Shown here one piece after another: positions 1 to 7,199 of a stretch of DNA of 64,000 nucleotides. A program made the translations under genes and the position numbers. Each line of letters begins with the position of its first letter. Position 1 is the first letter of the stretch. The stretch comes from Pedobacter puniceum (GTDB taxonomy: Bacteria; Bacteroidota; Bacteroidia; Sphingobacteriales; Sphingobacteriaceae). The stretch spans positions 248,001 to 312,000 of the forward strand of contig NZ_WKJI01000003.1 of the NCBI RefSeq assembly GCF_009674685.1, given 5' to 3'. The notes below the pieces were generated by a model. It did no database searches and had not been told where the DNA came from. It saw only the letters and a list, made by a program, of their open reading frames with translations.

Positions 1-61
1 CCTTAGCGTCGCGTTTCCCTACGTTCTCTCTTGGAGAACCGCTAATTGCGATTGATTTCAT
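1..61 (-). CDS. rplY: 50S ribosomal protein L25 / general stress protein Ctc, N-terminal fragment
   Basis: Only the first 20 codons are in the window; the gene runs off the left edge. The translation starts MKSIAISGSPRENVGKRDAK, the typical opening of Bacteroidetes L25/Ctc proteins, which bind 5S rRNA in the large ribosomal subunit. It begins 12 nt downstream of the prs stop codon on the same strand, so the two are probably cotranscribed; prs-rplY is a recurrent pair in this phylum. Length and C-terminal domain cannot be judged. The call rests on one short conserved segment plus context. Confidence 0.82.
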   Translation of the reverse strand, partial: MKSIAISGSPRENVGKRDAK

Positions 62-73
62 GTTTGTTATATA

Positions 74-1009
74 TTAAATTTTAAAAAGTTCACTAATTGA
101 TGCATGCTCATTTACGTTGGTGATAGCCTTCGCAAATAAGTCTGCAGTTGATAATACCTTAATTTTACTGCTCTCTTTTTTAACAGGGATAGTGTCTGTA
201 ACAATAATTTCTGTTAAAGCCGAGTTTTCTATAGTTTCATATGCATTGCCAGATAATACAGCATGTGTACAAACGGCTCTTACACTTTTAGCGCCCTTTT
301 CCATAATTAAAGCTGCTGCTTTAGATAAGGTACCGGCAGTGTCGCAAATGTCGTCAATTAAAACGATATCTTGGCCAGTTACATCGCCAATGATAGACAT
401 TGATTCTATTTCGTTTGCTCTTTTTCTTCTCTTATCACAAATTACAACCTCAGCATTAAAGAATTTAGCAAATAAACGAGCTCTGTAGGAACCACCCATA
501 TCTGGTGATGCAATGGTTAAATTCTCTAATCCTAAGCTTTTGATGTATGGAACAAAAATAACAGCTGCATCTAAGTGGTCTACCGGGATATCAAAAAATG
601 CTTGTATTTGTGCTGCGTGTAAATCCATAGTCATTACACGGTGTGCGCCAGCAGCAGTTAATAAGTTGGCAACTAACTTAGCGCCTATAGCAACTCTGGG
701 CTTATCTTTTCTATCTTGACGAGCGTAGCCAAAATAAGGGATAATCACGTTGATATAATGTGCTGATGCTCTTTTAGCAGCATCTATCATCATCAATAAT
801 TCAAAAAGATTATCGTTAGGTTGGCAGGTAGATTGTACTAAGAAAACATCACAACCTCTAATAGATTCATCGAATGATGGTTGAATTTCACCATCTGAAA
901 AACGAGATAGCTTAATATCTCCGAGTTCTTTTCCGTATGACTTAGCAATTTTATCAGCAAGAGTTCTTGTTGCAGATCCTGAGAAGAGTTTTACTGGATT
1001 AGAAGGCAT
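74..1009 (-). CDS. prs: Ribose-phosphate pyrophosphokinase (PRPP synthetase)
   Basis: A 311-residue cytoplasmic enzyme that makes PRPP from ribose 5-phosphate and ATP for purine, pyrimidine, histidine, tryptophan and NAD synthesis. The length matches class I PRPP synthetases. The PRPP-binding loop is visible as VLIDDICDTAGT near residues 215-227, and the catalytic-loop segment follows the DKRRKRANE stretch. The start lies 57 nt downstream of tRNA-Gln and just after a terminator hairpin for that tRNA, so expression needs either its own promoter, which I could not identify with confidence, or readthrough. rplY follows in the same direction. Confidence 0.97.
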   Translation of the reverse strand: MPSNPVKLFSGSATRTLADKIAKSYGKELGDIKLSRFSDGEIQPSFDESIRGCDVFLVQSTCQPNDNLFELLMMIDAAKRASAHYINVIIPYFGYARQDRKDKPRVAIGAKLVANLLTAAGAHRVMTMDLHAAQIQAFFDIPVDHLDAAVIFVPYIKSLGLENLTIASPDMGGSYRARLFAKFFNAEVVICDKRRKRANEIESMSIIGDVTGQDIVLIDDICDTAGTLSKAAALIMEKGAKSVRAVCTHAVLSGNAYETIENSALTEIIVTDTIPVKKESSKIKVLSTADLFAKAITNVNEHASISELFKI

Positions 1010-1026
1010 GAGCTTTCGATTCGATT

Positions 1027-1065
1027 TTAAAAAAAATCAGATTGTGGCTTTCACAATCTGATTTT
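1027..1065 (-). terminator. Terminator after tRNA-Gln
   Basis: On the minus strand a 14-bp perfect stem (1033-1046 with 1052-1065) with a 5-nt loop is followed by a T-rich run. It sits directly downstream of tRNA-Gln and upstream of prs. Confidence 0.8.
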
Positions 1066-1074
1066 AATTTCTAG

Positions 1075-1145
1075 TTGCCCGACCAGGATTCGAACCTAGA
1101 CAAACGGTACCAAAAACCGTCGTACTACCATTATACTATCAGGCA
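1075..1145 (-). tRNA. tRNA-Gln (anticodon TTG)
   Basis: The minus strand folds as a full cloverleaf of 71 nt: acceptor arms TGCCTGA/TCGGGCA, T8-A9, anticodon stem ACGGT/ACCGT around the loop TTTTGGT with anticodon TTG, T-arm CTAGG-TTCGAAT-CCTGG, discriminator A. CCA is not encoded. It has a consensus upstream promoter and a downstream terminator, so it is probably a single transcription unit. Confidence 0.95.
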
Positions 1146-1179
1146 ATCTCCAATTTCAAGTATTTCCCGAAATGGAATG

Positions 1180-1211
1180 CAAATATAGCCTCATTAGAGA
1201 AAGCATGCAAA
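1180..1211 (-). promoter_or_regulatory. Bacteroidetes-type promoter for tRNA-Gln
   Basis: On the minus strand TTTG (1208-1211) is followed after 20 nt by TATATTTG (1180-1187), a perfect match to the Bacteroidetes -33/-7 consensus TTTG...TAnnTTTG. It lies 34 nt upstream of the mature tRNA 5' end. Confidence 0.75.
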
Positions 1212-1393
1212 TTTTTTTTAAAAATTTTTAAAGATGATTTAGCTATTGGAATCTCGAAAAGTGTAACTGCTTGTTTTATAGCGGTAATTTAGAATGAAAT
1301 AAACTTTAATAGCTGGTTAATATTTGTTAAAGTCCTGTTTTATTCATTTCAAATAGTTATTTTCGGCCAATGAAGAATCAATTTAAATAGAAA

Positions 1394-4300
1394 ATGGCCT
1401 ATAAGAAGATTAATAATTTACTGGGTTGGTTTAGCTTTTTAGTAGCTGCGGTGGTTTATACCTTAACATTAGAACCAACTTCAAGTTATTGGGATTGTGG
1501 AGAGTTTATCTCTGCAGCGTATAGATTGCAAGTGGTACACCAGCCTGGTGCTCCTTTGTTTTTAATGATAGGAAGAATCTTCAGCCTTTTTGCTGGTAGC
1601 CAGGATAAGGTAGCTTTTTGGGTTAATATGAGTTCTGCTTTGTCTAGTGCGGCAACAATTTTATTCCTCTTTTGGACAATAACAGCTTTAGCAAAGAAAG
1701 TTGTAGCATCTGGTAAGCAGGAACCTACATTAGCACAGCTTATCAGCATTATGGGGGCGGGTTTAGTAGGAGCTTTAGCTTATACTTTTTCTGATACCTT
1801 CTGGTTTTCTGCAGTTGAGGCAGAAGTTTATGCCATGTCATCACTTTCTACAGCAGTAGTTTTTTGGGCAATTTTAAAATGGGATGCTCATGCAGATGAA
1901 CCACAAGCCGATAAATGGCTATTATTTATAGCCTACATTATGGGTTTGTCTATTGGTATTCACTTACTAAATCTACTAGTGATACCTGCTATGGCTGTTA
2001 TTTATTATTTCAGGAGAACAAAGAAAGCTACTACTAAAGGAACTTTTATAGCTTTAATTATTGGAATAGCGGTTTTAGGTTTTATCCAATATGGTATTAT
2101 TCAATACCTAGTGAAATTTGCTGCAAATTTTGATCTGTTCTTTGTAAATACACTAGGAATGGGCTTTGGTAGCGGAGTTATCTTTTTTGCGCTGCTAGTT
2201 ATTGGTGCTGTTGTATGGTTACTATATTATTCTATAAAGAAAAGTAAGCCAGTTTTAAATTTAGCTGTTCTTTCTTTCTTACTCATCATATTTGGGTATA
2301 GCTCTTATGCGATGATTGTGATTAGAGCTAAAGCTGATACAAATCTTAATAATAGTGACCCTGAAAATGTATTTGCTTTATTAGGCTATTTAAACAGAGA
2401 GCAGTATGGTGATAGACCGTTATTATACGGGCAGTATTTTGATAGTAAAGTTGTAGATTCTAAAGAAGGTTCTGAAAACTATCGTAAGGGAAATGATAAA
2501 TATGAGGTAACAGGTAAAAAACAATCTTACGTTTACGATAGAAATACTTTATTCCCTAGAGTTTATAGTGAGGAAGGAAATCATGTTGCTGTTTATCGTG
2601 ATTGGTTAGATATGGGACCAGAGGAAAGCCCTAGCTTTAAACATAACATAGGATTCTTCAGTACTTATCAAGTTGGGTTTATGTACATGCGTTATTTCTT
2701 ATGGAATTTTGCAGGGAGACAAAACGATGAGCAAGGAATAGGTGATTATACCAAAGGTAATTGGATAAGTGGCATTAAACCTCTTGATGCTTTGCGTTTA
2801 GGTGATCAAAATAATTTACCTAAAAGCATGACAGAGAATAAGGCTTACAATCAATTATATTTCTTGCCTCTTATCTTGGGAATTTTGGGGGCTTTCTGGC
2901 ACTTTAAACGCAACCAAAAAGACGCAGGTGTTGTAGCTTTATTATTTTTCTTTACAGGTTTAGCTATTGTTTTATATCTAAATCAAACACCAAACCAGCC
3001 GCGTGAAAGAGATTATGCTTATGCAGGGTCTTTTTATGCATTTGCAATTTGGATAGGTTTAGGTGTATTTGCCATTAGCGAGTGGTTGAATAAATTCTTA
3101 AATGCAAAAACAGCTGGGGCTTTAGCTACTATAATTTGCTTGTTGGCAGCTCCGGTATTAATGGCAAGTGAAGAGTGGGACGATCATGATAGATCTGGAA
3201 AAACTACTGCCAGAGATTTGGCAAAGAATTATTTAAATAGTTGCGCTCCTAATGCCATCTTATTTACTTACGGAGATAACGATACTTACCCGTTATGGTA
3301 TGTACAAGAGGTTGAAAATTTTAGGCCCGATGTAAGAATCGTTAACTTAAGCTTATTTGATACAGATTGGTATATTAATCAGTTGAGGAAGCCTTTTAAT
3401 GCCTCTCAACCATTACCTATAACCATGGATTCATCTGCTTATGTAACAGGTACACGTGACGTACTTTTTTATCAGGATTTTAATCTTCCAGGAAATCAAG
3501 AGTTGAGCGATATCTTTGAATTTATTACTTCAGATAATCCAGAAGCAAAAGTTCAATACCAAAGTGGTAGACAAGAAAATTTCTTACCAACAAAAAACTT
3601 TAAGCTTACTGTAAATGCAGATGAGGTTTTAAAAACTAAAACTTTAAGTAACCCTGCCGAGGTAGTTCCTGCTTTAGAATGGCAATTTCCTGGTAATTAC
3701 CTTACTAAAGGTCAATTGGCTTTTTTAGATATCTTAATTCATAACAAATGGGAGCGTCCTATTTATTTCGCCTTCACAGTACCTAGTAGCAATTTCTTTG
3801 GCTTAGATAAATATTTATATAATGAAGGTTTTGCTTTAAGATTATTGCCTAAGAATAAAACAACTATTAATGATAATAATCCATTATCAGAAACTGACGT
3901 GGTAAATACTACTGCCATGTATCAAAACATGATGAGTAAATTTACTTGGGGTAACATGAAAACAGCATCTTATTTAGATACTGAATCAACTAAAATGATT
4001 TATTTATCTGTAAATAAGTTTACAGAGTTAGCTAGAAATTTAATATTTGAAGGTAAAGTAGATAGCGCAAGAAATGCTTTGAAGGAGTGTTTAGATAAAC
4101 TACCTATTTACACTACATATGATTCTAATTTTGCCCTTAGTAAGTATGAATTGGTTGATTTGATGTATCAAGTAGGGATGAAACAAGAAGCTGCTAAGTT
4201 ATTGGCGCAAAGTAAAAATCTAATAAAAGGCGAGCTTGATTATCATTATATTTTAACACAAAATAAAGAAAACTTGGGTATGAGAGATATTCAGCTTGGA

Positions 4301-4417
4301 TTATTTGTACTAGCTCAGTTTGATGATATTACCAAACGGAATGGAGAAGCATCGCTAAATAAAGAGATAAATACTTTGCTGAGTGATTATGAAAGAAAAT
4401 TTGGAGTAAGTAGATAG
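1394..4417 (+). CDS. DUF2723 multi-spanning membrane protein (GT-C-like, protein O-mannosyltransferase-related)
   Basis: A 1007-residue protein of the DUF2723 family, widespread in Bacteroidetes. The N-terminal half (about residues 1-310) and a block around 490-600 consist of hydrophobic helices, and the last 350-400 residues look soluble and extracytoplasmic. The first luminal loop contains SSYWDCGEF, with the acidic residues that GT-C glycosyltransferases place there. The family is linked by sequence to PMT-like glycosyltransferases using lipid-linked sugars; the substrate here is unknown. It stands alone, with a strong terminator after it. No promoter match better than TATTTTCG near 1363 was found. 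Confidence 0.85.
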   Translation: MAYKKINNLLGWFSFLVAAVVYTLTLEPTSSYWDCGEFISAAYRLQVVHQPGAPLFLMIGRIFSLFAGSQDKVAFWVNMSSALSSAATILFLFWTITALAKKVVASGKQEPTLAQLISIMGAGLVGALAYTFSDTFWFSAVEAEVYAMSSLSTAVVFWAILKWDAHADEPQADKWLLFIAYIMGLSIGIHLLNLLVIPAMAVIYYFRRTKKATTKGTFIALIIGIAVLGFIQYGIIQYLVKFAANFDLFFVNTLGMGFGSGVIFFALLVIGAVVWLLYYSIKKSKPVLNLAVLSFLLIIFGYSSYAMIVIRAKADTNLNNSDPENVFALLGYLNREQYGDRPLLYGQYFDSKVVDSKEGSENYRKGNDKYEVTGKKQSYVYDRNTLFPRVYSEEGNHVAVYRDWLDMGPEESPSFKHNIGFFSTYQVGFMYMRYFLWNFAGRQNDEQGIGDYTKGNWISGIKPLDALRLGDQNNLPKSMTENKAYNQLYFLPLILGILGAFWHFKRNQKDAGVVALLFFFTGLAIVLYLNQTPNQPRERDYAYAGSFYAFAIWIGLGVFAISEWLNKFLNAKTAGALATIICLLAAPVLMASEEWDDHDRSGKTTARDLAKNYLNSCAPNAILFTYGDNDTYPLWYVQEVENFRPDVRIVNLSLFDTDWYINQLRKPFNASQPLPITMDSSAYVTGTRDVLFYQDFNLPGNQELSDIFEFITSDNPEAKVQYQSGRQENFLPTKNFKLTVNADEVLKTKTLSNPAEVVPALEWQFPGNYLTKGQLAFLDILIHNKWERPIYFAFTVPSSNFFGLDKYLYNEGFALRLLPKNKTTINDNNPLSETDVVNTTAMYQNMMSKFTWGNMKTASYLDTESTKMIYLSVNKFTELARNLIFEGKVDSARNALKECLDKLPIYTTYDSNFALSKYELVDLMYQVGMKQEAAKLLAQSKNLIKGELDYHYILTQNKENLGMRDIQLGLFVLAQFDDITKRNGEASLNKEINTLLSDYERKFGVSR

Positions 4418-4444
4418 ATAAACTATTGATAATAATAACTTTGT

Positions 4445-4475
4445 AAAAATCCGAATCATTGATTCGGATTTTTTG
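4445..4475 (+). terminator. Terminator of the DUF2723 gene
   Basis: 11-bp perfect stem (4447-4457 with 4461-4471), 3-nt loop and a T tract, 30 nt after the stop codon. Confidence 0.85.
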
Positions 4476-4494
4476 TTTTAGATGATTCTAACAT

Positions 4495-4529
4495 AAAAAA
4501 AGCCTCTAAGCTAAATGCTTAAAGGCTTT
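4495..4529 (-). terminator. Terminator of accA
   Basis: On the minus strand AAAGCCT...AGGCTTT closes a stem of about 12 bp with one mismatch, followed by a T-rich run (poly-A on the plus strand up to 4500). It lies 22 nt beyond the accA stop. Confidence 0.78.
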
Positions 4530-4551
4530 GTATTTTTATATAAAGGCCTGA

Positions 4552-5508
4552 TTAATCTTCTACAACAACACCCATGTTACAGAATTTTTCAATTCTTTCA
4601 TCAATTAATTTTTCAATTTTCTTAGCTTTTAGCTCAGATAAATCTGCTAATAATTGTGTTTTAATGGTCTCTGCCATAGCTTTAGGATCTTGATGTGCGC
4701 CGCCAAGAGGTTCTTTGATGATACCATCTATCAATTTATTTTGATACATATTATCAGCGGTAAGCTTTAAGCATTCTGCAGCTTGTTCTTTAAAATCCCA
4801 GCTTCTCCATAAAATAGAAGAGCAAGATTCTGGAGAGATAACCGAGTACCAAGTATGCTCTAACATATAAACTTTATCTCCAATACCAATACCTAAAGCT
4901 CCACCAGAAGCACCTTCACCAACAATAATGCAAATGATAGGTACATTTAAGACAGACATTTCAAGTAGGTTTCTTGCAATAGCCTCGCCTTGTCCTCTTT
5001 CTTCGGCTTCTAAGCCAGGGAAAGCACCAGGTGTATCTATAAAAGTAATAACTGGTTTGTTAAATTTCTCGGCAAGCTTCATCAATCTTAGCGCTTTTCT
5101 ATATCCTTCAGGATTAGCCATACCAAAATTTCTATATTGACGCATTTTGGTGTTTACACCCTTTTGATGACCGATAATCATTACAGATTGCCCTGCAATA
5201 GTACCAAAACCGCCAACAATAGCTTTATCGTCTTTAACGGTTCTATCACCATGCATCTCAATAAAATCATCACAAATCATTTCTATGTATTGTAATGTAT
5301 AAGGTCTTTCTGGATGCCTAGAGATTTGTACTTTTTGCCAGCCTGTAAGGTTATTATATATGTCTAGCTTGGTTTTTTCTATTTTATCTTGCAGTTCTTT
5401 CAATGTAGCAGACATGTCTACTTTGGTTTTTTCTGCTACCTGCTTCACTTTTTCAACCTGTTGCTGTAAATCTGCAATAGGTTTTTCAAAGTCGAAAGAT
5501 GTATTCAT
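4552..5508 (-). CDS. accA: Acetyl-CoA carboxylase carboxyltransferase subunit alpha
   Basis: 318 residues, the usual length. AccA pairs with AccD to move the carboxyl group from biotin to acetyl-CoA, giving malonyl-CoA for fatty acid synthesis in the cytoplasm. The N-terminal region (residues 8-50) is a charged coiled coil typical of AccA. The crotonase-like core shows [16 protein letters not shown] and the oxyanion-hole motif [15 protein letters not shown]. The ATG is preceded at 4 nt by AAGGAG (5513-5518), an uncommon Shine-Dalgarno-like match for this phylum that supports this start. Two small genes lie just upstream in the same direction, so it may be the last gene of a three-gene transcript. 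Confidence 0.97.
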   Translation of the reverse strand: MNTSFDFEKPIADLQQQVEKVKQVAEKTKVDMSATLKELQDKIEKTKLDIYNNLTGWQKVQISRHPERPYTLQYIEMICDDFIEMHGDRTVKDDKAIVGGFGTIAGQSVMIIGHQKGVNTKMRQYRNFGMANPEGYRKALRLMKLAEKFNKPVITFIDTPGAFPGLEAEERGQGEAIARNLLEMSVLNVPIICIIVGEGASGGALGIGIGDKVYMLEHTWYSVISPESCSSILWRSWDFKEQAAECLKLTADNMYQNKLIDGIIKEPLGGAHQDPKAMAETIKTQLLADLSELKAKKIEKLIDERIEKFCNMGVVVED

Positions 5509-5563
5509 ATCACTCCTTTATTTAGGTTGCTAAGTTATCGTTTAATCTTAAATTTTAAAAAAA

Positions 5564-6058
5564 CTAATTTCTAACAACTAGTTGTTTGTACTTATTTAAT
5601 TGATTTGTGGTAAATACCTTTTTAGTTGCGATATAAGCTTTCAAATAAGCATTTCTTAATTCGCCTTGTAATGCTCCAATTTTATTGGTATAAAAAATTA
5701 AAGAACCATCGTTTACCTTTTGCTCTTTAAATAAAGTATTGAGCTTATCTTCTTGAGCTAAAATGAAATTATTCATTTCTTTGGCCTTTCTATTCATTTC
5801 ACTCAGGATTTGCGTGATTTGCGTCTTTTGTACTGCGCTTAAATTAAGTTGTTGAGCATATTGTAAAGCTTTCTGAGGAGAAGGATAGTTGTTAGTTTCT
5901 GCCACTAAGATCATTTCTAAAACACTGGTTTTAGGTTGCTCTTTATTTAAATGTATCGGAACTTTATTTTCTATAGAATCTGTCTTATGCGTATTGGCAT
6001 TTACTATAAAAGAGTTTAATCCGCAAAATAATAGTGCTAATCCTATAATTTTTTTCAT
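5564..6058 (-). CDS. Secreted Spy/CpxP-like small helical protein
   Basis: 164 residues with a signal peptide (MKKIIGLALLFCGLNSFIVNA), so probably periplasmic. The mature part is helical and carries two degenerate LTxxQ-type motifs, LSAVQ near residue 74 and FTTNQ near 151, spaced as in the Spy/CpxP family of periplasmic chaperones and stress sensors. No metal-binding cluster is visible. It starts 5 nt after the upstream 70-residue gene and ends 55 nt before accA, suggesting cotranscription. The family assignment comes from motif spacing and helical character only. Confidence 0.6.
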   Translation of the reverse strand: MKKIIGLALLFCGLNSFIVNANTHKTDSIENKVPIHLNKEQPKTSVLEMILVAETNNYPSPQKALQYAQQLNLSAVQKTQITQILSEMNRKAKEMNNFILAQEDKLNTLFKEQKVNDGSLIFYTNKIGALQGELRNAYLKAYIATKKVFTTNQLNKYKQLVVRN

Positions 6059-6063
6059 GAATT

Positions 6064-6276
6064 TTAGGTTTTTATTTTGTTTAATTTCTCTTTAGCCGCA
6101 TCCCAAGTATTCTGCTGTGATTTTTCTGGGGTATTATCTATTAACTCTTGCAGGTTAGATAGGCCTTTAAGTACTTCTTCTGCCTTTATATTGGCCTTTT
6201 TTAAATACAGCAAGTCTATGATTAAAGCTTTGCTATTCCCTTTATCATCTGTTATGATGTTGATGCCTTCTGTCAT
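6064..6276 (-). CDS. 70-residue protein of unknown function, Phd/antitoxin-like N-terminus
   Basis: A small soluble protein. The N-terminus has the pattern INIITDDKGNSKALIIDL, recalling the first strands of Phd/YefM-type antitoxins and short Bacteroidetes proteins beginning similarly; the C-terminal half is a charged helix. It lies 5 nt upstream of the Spy-like gene on the same strand. No toxin-like gene is adjacent, so an antitoxin role is not supported by context. It could equally be a small regulator of its operon. The reading frame is credible because of tight spacing and coding-like composition. Confidence 0.55.
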   Translation of the reverse strand: MTEGINIITDDKGNSKALIIDLLYLKKANIKAEEVLKGLSNLQELIDNTPEKSQQNTWDAAKEKLNKIKT

Positions 6277-6326
6277 ATCAAAATATAAACGTTTCTAAAA
6301 GCAAATATGGTATTAAATTTTAAAGC

Positions 6327-6356
6327 AAAAAAAAACCGGGCCTTGCGGTCCGGTTT
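6327..6356 (-). terminator. Terminator of the PepSY-like secreted gene
   Basis: On the minus strand AAACCGG...CCGGTTT closes a 10-bp stem with one mismatch and a 4-nt loop, followed by a run of T. It lies 19 nt after the stop of the gene at 6376-6861. Confidence 0.85.
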
Positions 6357-6375
6357 ATAATAGAGTGTTATGCAG

Positions 6376-6861
6376 TTAAAGTTTAATTGAAGTAACAGTT
6401 GTAATGTTATCTTCAGGAGAAACTAATAAGATGATTTGCTTTTCTCCGCTAATTAATGATACCCAGTAAGAACCTGTATCATCTGAAAATTGAAAATCTG
6501 ATGGTCTTGAAATGATTTTAACAATTTTTTGAATTTTAGCGCTTGCATAAGCATCGTTAATGTTTTTTAATGCAGTTTTAGAAAACTCTTCGATTTTAAT
6601 AACTTGTGTAGCAACTAAAAATTCATTTTGTAAGCTGTAAAGAGCGTAAGCAGGTTTGTCATTTAGCTTAAAAGATGCAGTTTGAAACTTTTCATTGATA
6701 TTCCATTTTACATCAGTAGCATTATAGAAGTTGTAGGCAAATTGTCTAAGAACATTTTCTGCAACGTTTCCAGATTTTACTGCTGATTTAGAATCTTTTT
6801 CATCAGCAAAACTTACAGTTAAACTTAATAATAGTGCGATTGATAATATAGCCTTTTTCAT
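6376..6861 (-). CDS. Secreted PepSY-like (DUF2874-type) protein
   Basis: 161 residues: signal peptide ending near VSFA (residue 19), then a small alpha/beta domain with the pattern FYNATDVKWNI...FQTASFKLNDKPAYALYS, typical of short periplasmic PepSY-like/DUF2874 proteins abundant in Bacteroidetes. Function is unknown; related domains are proposed to inhibit proteases or bind the envelope. A single-gene transcript is likely: a -7 box lies 40 nt upstream and a strong terminator follows. Confidence 0.6.
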   Translation of the reverse strand: MKKAILSIALLLSLTVSFADEKDSKSAVKSGNVAENVLRQFAYNFYNATDVKWNINEKFQTASFKLNDKPAYALYSLQNEFLVATQVIKIEEFSKTALKNINDAYASAKIQKIVKIISRPSDFQFSDDTGSYWVSLISGEKQIILLVSPEDNITTVTSIKL

Positions 6862-6900
6862 AATTTTAAATTTTAAGTAGTGTTGTAATTATTTACACAA

Positions 6901-6932
6901 CAAAAGTATGTATTTATTGATAAATATGTAAA
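6901..6932 (-). promoter_or_regulatory. Probable promoter of the PepSY-like gene
   Basis: On the minus strand TACTTTTG (6901-6908) matches the -7 consensus TAnnTTTG. TTTA (6929-6932), 20 nt upstream, is an imperfect -33 box. The leader would be about 35 nt. Confidence 0.5.
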
Positions 6933-7146
6933 CTAAATTGAATTTTTATGAAAAATTTATATAAAAATGGCTTTTTAATTAAAATTGAAAAAAATCTTAG
7001 TGTAAACGCTACACTATTTAATAAATTTATAAAAAGAACTTAGAGAGTTTTAATGTTTTGCTTTGTAAGTAGTTGATAAAGAGTGTTTTTATGTAAAATA
7101 TTTGTTAAATAAGTGTTAGGTTATGGTAAATCTTACCTTGCGAAAT

Positions 7147-7181
7147 AAAAAAGGGTTAATTCGTAGAATCAACCCTTTTTT
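7147..7181 (-). terminator. Terminator of the M1 aminopeptidase gene
   Basis: AAAAAAGGGTT (7147-7157) pairs with AACCCTTTTTT (7171-7181), with a further inner TTC/GAA pairing. It lies 19 nt after the stop codon; the T run follows the stem on the minus strand. Confidence 0.8.
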
Positions 7182-7199
7182 AACTTGGCGTTATTACAA

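Larger units (their letters stand above)
6862..7199. other. 338-nt intergenic region: promoter, inverted repeat, terminator
   Basis: No gene seen. Besides the promoter and terminator listed separately, a 6-bp inverted repeat AGTGTA-5 nt-TACACT (6999-7015) looks like a possible operator half-site pair. A short inverted repeat GTTGT/ACAAC (about 6883-6902) lies in the presumed 5' leader of the 161-residue gene. The rest is simple AT-rich sequence. Confidence 0.5.

Noticed and set aside
117-719. Two plus-strand open frames opposite prs
   Set aside because: They lie entirely inside the prs gene in antisense frames, show no family features, and reflect the coding composition of the real gene.
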